Assembly: GCA_020636275.1 (NCBI GenBank)
Contig: JACJYD010000003.1
Coordinates: forward strand, 1-64,000
Reading direction: 5' to 3'
DNA: 64,000 nt
DNA from: Lewinellaceae bacterium
GTDB taxonomy: Bacteria; Bacteroidota; Bacteroidia; Chitinophagales; Saprospiraceae
The notes under the pieces are model-generated. The model had not been told where the DNA came from and did no database searches. It worked only from the letters and a program-made list of their open reading frames with translations. The stretch's first letter is position 1; every line of letters starts with the position of its first letter. The translations under genes and the position numbers were made by a program. Positions 9,492 through 19,435 of this stretch are shown one piece after another.

Positions 9492-10039
9492 TTCGCTTCT
9501 TTTTGCAGATTGAGCACCTCCCAGGCCTGGTTAAAATGGCGCTTTTCGTGGGCAACGATGATCTCGAAGGCCATACCCAGGTGGTAGACGATCGTCCGGT
9601 TGGCCGGAGAGGAGATGACCGCCCGCCGCGCGACGAGCTCTTCACTACTTTGGATCATCTTTTTCAAATCTCCCTGGTGTTTGGCAAAACGGGCGAGGAT
9701 GTCGCCGGGCAGTTCGCTCTGACCGGGTTCCCAGATGGGGAAAGTCTTGGTCTTCCGGGTCTGGGTAGGTTGAACGGATTGGAGGACGAGGTTCCCGAAA
9801 AAGCGACACAGAAAAGAGAAGCGACCGTGCCAGGGCGCTTGATACGTTCCTTCCCGAAGGGCTTGTACGACGGGAAAATAGGTCTGATTGATGACCATGA
9901 TGTGGTCGATGCATTGGGCGATGCTCCACCGGTCGGAGGCCGGTTTCCAGTTGAGTTCCTTTGGAGTTAATTTGCCGAAGGCGCGTTGAAAATCCTGGGT
10001 GTTCTGATCGATTGCTTCGGTCCAGTGTTTGGAGTACAT
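9488..10039 (-). CDS. DinB-like four-helix metalloprotein
   Basis: 183 aa. The pattern WSIAQCIDHIMVINQTYF near residue 40 and AHEKRHFNQAWEVL near the C-terminus supplies the three His ligands expected in the DinB/YfiT superfamily. These are metal-binding helical bundles often acting as thiol-dependent S-transferases. The middle part (about 75-110) is Arg/Pro-rich and less typical. The gene lies between a methyltransferase (13 nt upstream) and the ABC ATPase (4-nt overlap). The substrate is unknown. The context suggests a small detoxification or resistance operon (inference). Confidence 0.75.
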   Translation of the reverse strand: MYSKHWTEAIDQNTQDFQRAFGKLTPKELNWKPASDRWSIAQCIDHIMVINQTYFPVVQALREGTYQAPWHGRFSFLCRFFGNLVLQSVQPTQTRKTKTFPIWEPGQSELPGDILARFAKHQGDLKKMIQSSEELVARRAVISSPANRTIVYHLGMAFEIIVAHEKRHFNQAWEVLNLQKEAK

Positions 10040-10052
10040 ATTGGGATTGTTT

Positions 10053-10694
10053 TCATTTAATGATTTTCAGCAACCAGAAGTATTCCAGCTCAAAATACTC
10101 CACTTTTTTGACCCTGTTTCTCCAATAGGCTTCCAATTCTTCCCGGCTGAAATAATTTTTTAGCACCAGGTAATCTTCGCCATTCTCCAGGGTGCGGAGC
10201 TGAAAGGTGTTCCCGTTTGGATCGGTTTGGTGGATGGGGGTGCTATTGCCGGGCACCCAGGTGTTGTCAACAAAAACGAGCAAGCCGCCGTCCGGCACTT
10301 TCTCCAGGCATTTTTCTACAAAAGCCGGTAGGGCCTCTTTGAGGATATGCGACCAGATGAACCCCCCGAACAAGGATTGATACCCATCGGGGGCTTTGTT
10401 CAGGTCTTCCCAGGAAAGGGTTTCGAAGGCTACGGGACTTGCGTAGGTTTTTGCCCGGGCGATGTCGAGCACGGACGGGTTTACGTCGGAACTGTGGATA
10501 GGGCCTGACGTATGGGCGATCCGCTCGGTCCAGAACCCCGTGCCGCAGGCTACTTCGAGGATCGATTTCCCCTGGAACCACGCTTGCAGGTACCGGGTTA
10601 TTTGGGCAATACCCTCCTGGCGTTCTTCTTTCCAGTAGACTTTTTCGAATTCCTTGGCCCGGTCGCGATAGTATTGTATGATGTCGGTTTGCAC
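10053..10694 (-). CDS. Class I SAM-dependent methyltransferase
   Basis: 213 aa with a Rossmann methyltransferase core. Motif I is ILEVACGTGFWTERIA (about residues 40-55), followed by the acidic residue in SSDVNPSVLDIA and a motif II/III region LFGGFIWSHI. It transfers a methyl group from S-adenosylmethionine to an unidentified acceptor. It is the first gene of the five-gene minus-strand run ending with the TPR gene. Confidence 0.85.
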   Translation of the reverse strand: MQTDIIQYYRDRAKEFEKVYWKEERQEGIAQITRYLQAWFQGKSILEVACGTGFWTERIAHTSGPIHSSDVNPSVLDIARAKTYASPVAFETLSWEDLNKAPDGYQSLFGGFIWSHILKEALPAFVEKCLEKVPDGGLLVFVDNTWVPGNSTPIHQTDPNGNTFQLRTLENGEDYLVLKNYFSREELEAYWRNRVKKVEYFELEYFWLLKIIK

Positions 10695-10767
10695 AAGACG
10701 AAATTATATGCGTCCCCTTCCAGTAGCCAATTTATGACATGCACAGGGATCATATTTTGAATTCGTA

Positions 10768-11856
10768 TCAGGCCGTTTTTTCAGGCACCCTTCCCAGTCG
10801 TTTCAAGAACTGGACGTGCGATTGGAGTGCATGTAAAAAGGAGGATTCGTAGTACGGAAGGCCGAATTCTTCTGCCGTTTGCTTTACGATCTTGCCGATA
10901 GCCGGGTAGTGGATGCTGCAAACATGCGGGAACAAATGGTGCTCGACCTGTTGGTTCAAACCGCCGGTCAGGAAAGCAGCCAACCAGCTTTTCCGGGCGA
11001 AATTAGCCGTGGTGTATAGTTGGTGCACGGTCCAGGAATGCTCCATACGCCCGCTGGTATCCGGGTAGAGAAAATGGGTTTCCTCCACTACGTGGGCCAG
11101 CATGAAGATGATAGCGAGGAAAAAACCGGCTACAAAGTGCATGAGGATGAATCCCAAAATGGTATGGATCCACGGGTGTGGAATGACGAGAAGCGGAAGG
11201 ACCAGAAAGAGCCCGTAATTGAGGAACTTGTAGAAAAACAGGAAGAAGTATTCTTTTTTCGGATGGGGCTCACCGGAAAAATTCCCGACTTCGTTTTTAA
11301 AGAACTTGACGTAGTCCTTTATGAATACCCAGGATAGCGTGGCCAGGCAATAAAAGAAAAAAGCATAGATGTGCTGATAGCGATGGATATTCTTCAGGGG
11401 TTTGCGGTCCGAGAGCCGGATAACGGGGATCGGCTCGATATCCTCGTCAAATCCGTCGATATTGGTGTAGGTGTGGTGCGCCAGATTATGCATGCGCTTC
11501 CACATGTAGGCGCTTGCGCCGTTGAGGTTGAAGGTATGAGCCAGCAGGTCGTTGATCCACTTCTTTTTGGAATACGACCCGTGGATGGCATCGTGCCCGA
11601 TATTGACGGCTACCATGGTGAGGAAAAAGCCCAAAATAGCCCACAGAATATAGTTCACCCAAACGTCAAAATGGCCGAAGATCAATAACAGATAAGACCC
11701 GATCCAGCCGGTGAGATGGAACAGGGTTTTCAGGACCATCCTAAGGTCGGCATTTTGGGTTAGTTGGCTTTTCTCAAAAAACTGATTCACTTTTGAGTTG
11801 AGCGTAGCGGCGAACTCCTTCTCAATCTGAGTAGGGTACTTTGGTGGATTTTGCAT
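10768..11856 (-). CDS. Membrane fatty acid desaturase (acyl-lipid / acyl-CoA type)
   Basis: 362 aa. All three His boxes are present: GHDAIH (87-92), HNLAHH (123-128) and QQVEHH (about 306-311). The Q in the third box is characteristic of front-end desaturases (delta-5/delta-6 type, linoleoyl-CoA desaturase-like). Hydrophobic segments around 45-85, 165-185 and 205-260 give the usual di-iron membrane topology. It inserts a double bond into a fatty acyl chain using O2 and an electron donor such as ferredoxin or cytochrome b5. No fused cytochrome b5 domain is present. It stands alone, with a 134-bp gap to the next gene. Confidence 0.88.
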   Translation of the reverse strand: MQNPPKYPTQIEKEFAATLNSKVNQFFEKSQLTQNADLRMVLKTLFHLTGWIGSYLLLIFGHFDVWVNYILWAILGFFLTMVAVNIGHDAIHGSYSKKKWINDLLAHTFNLNGASAYMWKRMHNLAHHTYTNIDGFDEDIEPIPVIRLSDRKPLKNIHRYQHIYAFFFYCLATLSWVFIKDYVKFFKNEVGNFSGEPHPKKEYFFLFFYKFLNYGLFLVLPLLVIPHPWIHTILGFILMHFVAGFFLAIIFMLAHVVEETHFLYPDTSGRMEHSWTVHQLYTTANFARKSWLAAFLTGGLNQQVEHHLFPHVCSIHYPAIGKIVKQTAEEFGLPYYESSFLHALQSHVQFLKRLGRVPEKTA

Positions 11857-11990
11857 GGAAACAATTTTAGCAGAGCCACAAATGAGATCTGATGATGCAG
11901 GCTTTCATCGGGCTGGGGAGCCACAAGATAGTACAAAGCGGCCAGAAAGCATTAAAAATTTTCCAAATTCCTTTCTTCTGGCAGCATCCC

Positions 11991-12851
11991 CTATTCGCGA
12001 TCTTTTTTCCAAAGCTCGGGTTTATTGTACTCAATATCAGTAACTTCCCATTGGTAGTAATTAAAGTCGCCGGATTCCAGCTGCCAGATCACACCGCCTT
12101 TTGCCGGTACCTGGACGCCCTGGAATTCCTTCCATTCTTCAGCCGGAATGTACCAGTCTTTCAAAACGGCTGTTTCCCCGGCCCCCATGTATCGCTGTGC
12201 CCGGAATTGGGTCATCCGGCCCGCTTCATCAAAGGTAAATACCCCGGAAGCACTGACGCCTTTGTAGCTCATCGTAGCTTTGGCCGAACTGGAATCGATG
12301 GCTTCCCAAGTGATATAGGGGGCTAATGCGGCGGAGGGAAACCAGCAGATCTCCCCCAGATAGCGCAGCAAAGTGCCCTGGTCGAGTTCCGGTCCTTTGC
12401 CGTCGACCACCGGAAAGAGGGAGAGGAATTTGATCAGCATATTCCCCTTTCCATCCATGTATTTGTCCCGCCCCGAGAAGGAAAAGGCCGGTACCATGTC
12501 GACTTTTGCCTTCCAGATAAAGCCGGGAGGATCGATGGAAAAGTATTGTTCCGCTTCCGTCGGCATCCATTTTTCTTCCGGAGTTCGCCGCATCTGGCCC
12601 TGTTGTTTGAGCCGTACGGCATAGATCATTTCCCTGCCCACCAGACCGGAATTGGCGATCCAAAGCTGTACGCAAGCAGGGAGGCCGGTCAGCATATCTT
12701 CGCTCAAAATGGCTTTTTCGGCGGGCGGAAAGGGGGCAAAAAGCTCCGTTACCTCCCTCGCGATCTTGCGGTCGAAGTTCCGTTTTGTCCAGAAAAGGGC
12801 GATCGCCACCAAAAGTACGATCCCTGCAATCCAAATGATTTTCCGTAGCAT
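11991..12851 (-). CDS. DUF6544/DUF6920-like membrane-anchored protein
   Basis: 286 aa. An N-terminal membrane anchor (IIWIAGIVLLVAIALFW) is followed by a soluble domain. It contains blocks common to the DUF6544 (formerly DUF6920) family: LPACVQLWIANSGLVG, MPTEAEQYFSIDPPGFIW, LLRYLGEICWFPSA and a C-terminal beta-rich part. No biochemical function is established for the family, and no catalytic motif is obvious. The start is the first ATG, just before the anchor. The gene precedes an unrelated desaturase and follows a DedA-like gene on the same strand. Confidence 0.7.
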   Translation of the reverse strand: MLRKIIWIAGIVLLVAIALFWTKRNFDRKIAREVTELFAPFPPAEKAILSEDMLTGLPACVQLWIANSGLVGREMIYAVRLKQQGQMRRTPEEKWMPTEAEQYFSIDPPGFIWKAKVDMVPAFSFSGRDKYMDGKGNMLIKFLSLFPVVDGKGPELDQGTLLRYLGEICWFPSAALAPYITWEAIDSSSAKATMSYKGVSASGVFTFDEAGRMTQFRAQRYMGAGETAVLKDWYIPAEEWKEFQGVQVPAKGGVIWQLESGDFNYYQWEVTDIEYNKPELWKKDRE

Positions 12852-12939
12852 TTTTAGTAATTAAAGTCGTTGCGACCAAAACGCAGGGTCATTAAACATA
12901 AAAATACAAATTCAAATAAATTGATAGGCTTGCTTTCCC

Positions 12940-13524
12940 CTACAATGTATTCGCTTCCCAGATGATGGCCGCATAGATGATGAAACGCGCCAGGCGAAAC
13001 ATGGAGTAAACCAGGAATCTGGAGGCCTTGTAGTTGGCGGCGCCAACCAGCATGCAGACTCCGGCAAATGGAAGGGGCGTGACCGAAGCCACGATGATCA
13101 GGAAGCTGCCGAATTCCTGAAAGTAGATCTCGTACTTGCTGAAATACTTACGCTTCAAAAACCGGTACCAGGTCGTGTTCCGGCCCCACCGTCCCACAAA
13201 GAAGGCCAGCCAACCGGCTCCGTAAGAAATGAACATCAGAAGCGTGACGATGGAAGCATAGGCGAATATTTCCCCCTGGTTCAAAGCCCACATCATGAAG
13301 ATCTCCGGAGGGATGATGCCGAAAAATACTTCGGATGCCGTAAAAATGAGGAACATCAGAGCGGGCCTGCTGTAAACGGGTTTCAGCCAGGCGAAATATT
13401 CTACGTCTACCTCTTTTTTGAAAAAGATGAAAATGGCGATGAGCACGATCAGAAATCCCAGGCCCCGCAAGAGGTTTCTCCAAAGAAATTGACGCCGGCT
13501 GTGGTATTTGATCGGCTTGGCCAT
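12940..13524 (-). CDS. DedA/VTT-domain membrane protein
   Basis: 194 aa from the ATG at 13524 (MAKPIKYHSRRQ). The frame continues upstream to 13731 without an ATG until 13584, but the ATG at 13584 lies within a perfect hairpin (13553-13588), so the shorter start is chosen. Four or five hydrophobic segments are visible. The EVFFGIIPPEIFMMWAL and GAGWLAFFVGRWGRN blocks match the SNARE-associated/VTT (DedA, TMEM41-like) fold, members of which flip or transport phospholipids. The G-x-W-x(n)-R signature of DedA is only partly kept. The substrate is unknown. Confidence 0.7.
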   Translation of the reverse strand: MAKPIKYHSRRQFLWRNLLRGLGFLIVLIAIFIFFKKEVDVEYFAWLKPVYSRPALMFLIFTASEVFFGIIPPEIFMMWALNQGEIFAYASIVTLLMFISYGAGWLAFFVGRWGRNTTWYRFLKRKYFSKYEIYFQEFGSFLIIVASVTPLPFAGVCMLVGAANYKASRFLVYSMFRLARFIIYAAIIWEANTL

Positions 13525-13552
13525 TCCACGCGAGGTTTTCAGGGTCCTTCTA

Positions 13553-13588
13553 TAAAATGAGAACTCTGCAAACAAAGTTCTCATTTTA
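13553..13588. repeat. 13-bp stem-loop upstream of the DedA-like gene
   Basis: TAAAATGAGAACT (13553-13565) and AGTTCTCATTTTA (13576-13588) form a perfect stem with a 10-nt loop. It lies 29 nt before the chosen start codon. It has terminator-like A/T flanks within the stem but no gene that it clearly terminates. Confidence 0.7.
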
Positions 13589-13589
13589 C

Positions 13590-13731
13590 GGTTTTTCTTG
13601 GCACAGGAAAAAATGCAAAAGCCCGCTGGCACCTGCAGCAGCGGCACCGGCTCCGGCGAAGGTTCGGGGAGCGGCTCCTTACTACAGGCGGAAGCCAGCA
13701 GGAGTATAAAAAAGATGCGTGTTTTCTTTTT
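13590..13731 (-). pseudogene. Lipoprotein-signal-like reading frame without a start codon
   Basis: On the minus strand, right after a TAA at 13732-13734, the frame reads KKKTRIFFILLLASACSKEP followed by a Pro/Glu-rich segment. This looks like a lipoprotein signal peptide with an LASAC lipobox, but no ATG, GTG or TTG is available to start it. The frame runs without a stop into the DedA-like gene. It could be the decayed end of a small lipoprotein gene or a coincidence of composition. Confidence 0.3.
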
Positions 13732-13741
13732 TTATCTAACC

Positions 13742-13888
13742 CAAGTTGCGATAAATAAATCTCAAACTATTTCAAATCATATTTTCACCGCCGGAGGCGG
13801 TGAAAATATGATTTGAAAAGACTTTTTTGCCGCCAAAGGCGGCAAAAAAGTCTTTTCAAATGTGTCAAAAGCGATTTATCGCAGCTTG
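13742..13888. repeat. Compound palindrome: two long hairpins inside an outer stem
   Basis: Outer arms 13742-13756 and 13874-13888 pair over 15 bp with one G.U. Inside are hairpin A (13770-13792 with 13796-13818; 23 bp perfect, GGA loop) and hairpin B (13811-13834 with 13838-13861; 24 bp perfect, AAA loop). A and B share the segment 13811-13818, so they compete. It lies in the 438-bp gap between clpB and the DedA-like gene; apart from the hairpins and the lipoprotein-like frame, that gap holds no gene I can support. Confidence 0.85.
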
Positions 13889-13899
13889 AATTACTTACT

Positions 13900-13937
13900 T
13901 AAAAGAGATGGTTTGGTTTGCCATACCATCTCTTTTA
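13900..13937 (-). terminator. Probable clpB terminator
   Basis: TAAAAGAGATGG (13900-13911) pairs with 13926-13937, with an inner TGG/CCA extension. It lies 26 nt past the clpB stop on the minus strand, with U-rich sequence at its 3' side. Confidence 0.65.
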
Positions 13938-13962
13938 TTTCCCTTCCCTTCAAATATACGAA

Positions 13963-16629
13963 TTATTCTTTCCCTTTTTTATTTCCCGGCTTTTGCGGGG
14001 CCTTATTTTCAGCTGGGACTTCAAAGGGGTCTTTACTGAAGGTGAGACCCTTGGCATCGGTATCGACGTAAATCGTATCGCCTGCGCCAAAGGTAGCGCT
14101 CAGCATGAGCCGGGATAGCACGTTGACGACCTCCTTGTCGAGTACCCGCTTCATCGGACGGGCGCCGAATTGCGGGTCATATCCCAGGTCGGCCAACAGG
14201 TCGAGCGCCTTGTCGCTGACCTTGATCGTCATGCCCTGGCGGCTGAGCATTTTCTGTACCCGCTTGAGTTGTAATTGCAGGATCTGCCGGATCTCGTCCT
14301 TGGTCAGCGGCAGGAACATGATCTTTTCATCGATCCGGTTGAGAAATTCCGGGCGGAGGTTTTCCTTCAGCATATCGAACACCTCGACTTTGGTGGTCTC
14401 GATGATCTCGGTGCGGTGCTTGTCGCCCACTGCGCTGAGGTCCTCAAAGTTTTCCAGAATGGTTTGCGCCCCCATGTTGGAGGTCATGATGATGATGGTG
14501 TTCCGGAAATTGGCGATGCGCCCTTTGTTATCGGTCAGGCGGCCATCATCGAGTACCTGGAGCAGGATGTTGAACACGTCTGGGTGTGCCTTTTCGATCT
14601 CGTCGAGCAGCACGATGGAGTAGGGCTTGCGGCGCACGGCTTCGGTGAGCTCACCGCCTTCGTCGTAGCCCACATAGCCGGGAGGCGCACCGATGAGGCG
14701 CGATACCGTATGGCGCTCCTGAAACTCGCTCATGTCGATGCGCGTGATGGCATGGTCGTCGTCAAAAAGCACCTCGGCCAGCGCTTTGGCCAGCTCCGTT
14801 TTACCGACCCCGGTGGGGCCCAGGAAAATGAAAGAACCGATGGGCTTGTTCTCGTCCTGTAAACCGGCCCGGCTGCGGCGCACGGCATCCGATACGGCCC
14901 GGACGGCTTCCAGCTGCCCGATGACGCGCTTGCCGAGCTCGTCTTCCATAAGGAGGAGCTTCTCTCGCTCGCTCTGCATCATTTTGGCCACGGGAATGCC
15001 CGTCCAACGCGACACCACCTCGGCGATATCGTTGGCGTTCACTTTATCGTCGGTAAAGCGGCTTTCTTCCGGTACCTTGTTCAGTTTCTCCTCGGCCGCT
15101 TTCAGCATGGCCTGCTGTTCCTGGAGCTGGCCGTAGCGGATCTTGGCGACGGTTTCGTAGTCGCTGTTGCGCTCGGCACGCTGGGCTTCGGTCTCGAGTT
15201 CCTCGATCTTTTTGCGAATGCCCTGGATGGTATCGACGATCTCCTTTTCATTTTTCCAGGCGGCCCGGATGGAGTCGCGCTTTTCCTTGGCATTGGCGAT
15301 CTGCTCGGTGAGGATCTTCAACTTTTTCTCGTCGCCTTCCCGCTTAATGGCTTCCCGTTCGATCTCGAGTTGACGCACTTTGCGGTCCATTTCATCGACT
15401 TCGTCGGGTACGGAGTCGAGCTCGAGGCGCAGGCGGGCTGCAGCTTCATCGATGAGGTCGATTGCTTTGTCGGGCAGGTAGCGGTCGGAAATATAGCGGT
15501 GGGAGAGCTCGGCCGCGGCGATGAGGGCCTCGTCGAGGATCTCAATCTTGTGGTACACTTCGTAGCGCTCCTGCAAACCGCGGAGGATGGAGATGGTGTC
15601 TTCGATGCTGGGTTCATCGATCAGCACCGTTTGGAAGCGGCGAACGAGGGCCTTGTCTTTTTCAAAATATTTTTGGTATTCGTCGAGGGTCGTGGCGCCG
15701 ATGGTGCGCAGCTCGCCACGTGCCAGGGCGGGTTTGAGGATATTGGCCGCGTCGATGGCGCCCTGTCCGCCCCCGGCCCCAATGAGGGTGTGGATCTCGT
15801 CGATGAAGAGGATGATGTTGCCATCGGCGCTGGTCACCTCCTTGATGACGGCCTTGAGGCGCTCTTCGAATTCGCCCTTGTACTTGGCGCCGGCCACCAG
15901 GGCGGCAATGTCGAGGGTGAAAATGCGTTTAGTCTTCAGGTTCTCCGGCACGTCGCCCTTGACGATCCGCCAGGCGATCCCTTCCACGATGGCGGTTTTG
16001 CCGACGCCGGCTTCTCCGATGAGAATGGGGTTGTTCTTTTTTCGGCGCGACAGGATGTGAAGGACGCGCCGGATCTCCTCATCCCGGCCCACGATAGGGT
16101 CGAGCTTGCCCGATTCGGCCCGCTCGTTGAGGTTGACGGCAAACTTGGCCAGGGCGTTGTAGCTGTCTTCCGAACTGGCCGAAGTTACCTTTGCCCCTTT
16201 GCGCAGCTCCTTGATCGCTGCCTTGAGTTGGTCGATGGATGCGCCCTGGTTTTTCAGGATGCGCGCCCCCCGGTCGTTGCCCTGGAGAATGCCGAGCAGG
16301 ATGAGCTCGATGGAAATGTATTCATCGCCAAATTCCGGCAGGGCCTTTTTCGCCTTGCTCAACGCCTGGTTGGCATCGTTGGTGAGGAATTGCTTTTCAG
16401 CGCCCTCCACCTTCGGGTATTCCTTGATGGAGTCGTCCAACTCCCGCCGCAGGCCAGGGAGGTTCACGCCCATTTTCTGGAGCAAAAAGGTGGAGGTATG
16501 CTCATCCACTTCCAGAATGCCGCGGATGAGGTGGGTGGTGTCAACGGATTGCTGATCGAGACCGGCAGCGATCTGCTGGGCCCGCATAATCGCGTCTTGC
16601 GCTTTTATGGTGAAATTGTCGTAGGTCAT
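13963..16629 (-). CDS. clpB: ATP-dependent disaggregase chaperone ClpB
   Basis: 888 aa, full length for ClpB/Hsp104. In order: the Clp N-terminal double repeat (1-145), AAA+ domain 1 with Walker A GEAGVGKT (205-212) and Walker [11 protein letters not shown], the coiled-coil middle domain (about 410-530; rich in Glu/Lys/Arg), and AAA+ domain 2 with Walker A GPTGVGKT (604-611). The C-terminal D2-small domain is followed by a basic tail (PGNKKGKE). The middle domain separates ClpB from ClpA/ClpC, and no ClpP-binding IGF loop was noticed. With DnaK it extracts and refolds proteins from aggregates after heat stress. Upstream is a heptamer-repeat inverted repeat (16675-16734). No CIRCE-like or sigma-32-like element was recognised. 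Confidence 0.96.
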   Translation of the reverse strand: MTYDNFTIKAQDAIMRAQQIAAGLDQQSVDTTHLIRGILEVDEHTSTFLLQKMGVNLPGLRRELDDSIKEYPKVEGAEKQFLTNDANQALSKAKKALPEFGDEYISIELILLGILQGNDRGARILKNQGASIDQLKAAIKELRKGAKVTSASSEDSYNALAKFAVNLNERAESGKLDPIVGRDEEIRRVLHILSRRKKNNPILIGEAGVGKTAIVEGIAWRIVKGDVPENLKTKRIFTLDIAALVAGAKYKGEFEERLKAVIKEVTSADGNIILFIDEIHTLIGAGGGQGAIDAANILKPALARGELRTIGATTLDEYQKYFEKDKALVRRFQTVLIDEPSIEDTISILRGLQERYEVYHKIEILDEALIAAAELSHRYISDRYLPDKAIDLIDEAAARLRLELDSVPDEVDEMDRKVRQLEIEREAIKREGDEKKLKILTEQIANAKEKRDSIRAAWKNEKEIVDTIQGIRKKIEELETEAQRAERNSDYETVAKIRYGQLQEQQAMLKAAEEKLNKVPEESRFTDDKVNANDIAEVVSRWTGIPVAKMMQSEREKLLLMEDELGKRVIGQLEAVRAVSDAVRRSRAGLQDENKPIGSFIFLGPTGVGKTELAKALAEVLFDDDHAITRIDMSEFQERHTVSRLIGAPPGYVGYDEGGELTEAVRRKPYSIVLLDEIEKAHPDVFNILLQVLDDGRLTDNKGRIANFRNTIIIMTSNMGAQTILENFEDLSAVGDKHRTEIIETTKVEVFDMLKENLRPEFLNRIDEKIMFLPLTKDEIRQILQLQLKRVQKMLSRQGMTIKVSDKALDLLADLGYDPQFGARPMKRVLDKEVVNVLSRLMLSATFGAGDTIYVDTDAKGLTFSKDPFEVPAENKAPQKPGNKKGKE

Positions 16630-16674
16630 TTTCTGATGGTTGTTCTATGTTTGGTCTAAAGGTACTGAGTTTGG

Positions 16675-16734
16675 TGAAGAGTGAAGAGTGAAGGGTGAAG
16701 GGATTTTTCTTCACTCTTCACTCTTCACCCTTCA
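16675..16734. repeat. Inverted array of GTGAAGR heptamers
   Basis: Four tandem GTGAAGA/GTGAAGG heptamers (from 16674) are followed by their inverted copies after an ATTTTT spacer. Positions 16675-16693 pair perfectly with 16709-16727 (19 bp). It lies between the divergent clpB and trehalose synthase genes, 46 nt from the clpB start. Confidence 0.8.
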
Positions 16735-16910
16735 CCCATACAATTTCCTTACCAAACTGGAATCTGTGAAATTTTGGCAGAAAAAATTAAACAACAGATG
16801 ACGATTTGTCTTTTATTGAAAAAAAACGATTCACTGGACAAGGGGGGATAGCTTTTTTCACCCTGCGCTTGCCAAAATCTCCGTACTTTTCATGCCTAAA
16901 AACCAACTTC

Positions 16911-18548
<1,638 letters not shown>

Positions 18549-18649
18549 AAGGGTTTTTTGTGGCAGAGAATGATCGATCAATTAGGCAGAGATGTCCTTG
18601 TGCTCACGCAATCATTCGGCAACATTCACTCACATGAAAAACTTAAGAA

Positions 18650-19387
18650 ATGAGACCAATTATTGCGATTCTTACCTTTTTGGTTGTTGGGGCAGGTTCT
18701 GCGGTGGGACAAAACTTTGAAGTCAGATTGATTTCAGGCATTGGAATTGCGCCTTCGAATTTAGATTCCAAATCTGACTGGATAGAATTTGAAAACCATT
18801 CGCATTTAATCCCAATTGGTCTTGATGCAAACTATTTTTTCCTGCCAGAGAAGCGAATAAATTTTTTCTTGGGCACCGGTTTTGAATACTCCAACAATAG
18901 TTACTTCCAGAATATTAAGCATCTGGATTATGGATATAATCTCCAATCAATACGTTTCTCGCAAAAGCACCTTGGGATACCGCTTCGAATCGGCTCCGAG
19001 TGGAAGATTTTCAATTCAAATTCATTAGGATTCCAGTGTGAATTACAGTATAATTTTGCGATGAAAAGGGAAGTTGTCATCAGCCCGAAAAACTTTGCTT
19101 CTGACCCATCCATAAATTTGAAGTATAGCTACTCCCTCACAAATAGGGCAAAGAATTTTTTATCTAAGGAGATCTCTCTTTATTTGAAAACGCAGATTGC
19201 GAAAAATTTATATTTGATTTCCTCCGTAGATTTTGAATTCAGACCTTCCTCAGGAAGTTACGACTTCAGAACAGACCAGATAAAAACGAATACAAATGCG
19301 CAAGTAGAGGCTTCTTATGCTTTTGAAAAGGAAGAGATCAAGAATAACATTTTAGGGTTTAAATTGGCGCTCACCAAATATTTTTAA
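18650..19387 (+). CDS. Outer membrane beta-barrel family protein
   Basis: 245 aa with a signal peptide (MRPIIAILTFLVVGAGSAVGQ) and alternating amphipathic strands, for example FEVRLISGIGIAP, FFLGTGFEYSNNSYF and HLGIPLRIGSEWKI. It ends in a strand with a terminal aromatic residue (FKLALTKYF), the pattern of PorT/OmpA-like eight-stranded barrels. Function unknown. The base composition is visibly AT-richer than the surrounding genes, with codons such as AAT, TTA and ATT dominating. This suggests recent acquisition or an expression-specific bias (inference). Confidence 0.65.
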   Translation: MRPIIAILTFLVVGAGSAVGQNFEVRLISGIGIAPSNLDSKSDWIEFENHSHLIPIGLDANYFFLPEKRINFFLGTGFEYSNNSYFQNIKHLDYGYNLQSIRFSQKHLGIPLRIGSEWKIFNSNSLGFQCELQYNFAMKREVVISPKNFASDPSINLKYSYSLTNRAKNFLSKEISLYLKTQIAKNLYLISSVDFEFRPSSGSYDFRTDQIKTNTNAQVEASYAFEKEEIKNNILGFKLALTKYF

Positions 19388-19435
19388 AACTAATTTTTAA
19401 ATATTCGCCACCGCAATTCCTGGCGATCCGTTTTA

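Noticed and set aside
13598..13816. 72-aa plus-strand frame near the compound palindrome
   Set aside because: It reads through the palindrome and shows no domain or signal; antisense to the lipoprotein-like frame.
15370..16659. 429-aa plus-strand frame opposite clpB
   Set aside because: Mirror of clpB codons (many DE/AV runs), no independent domain.
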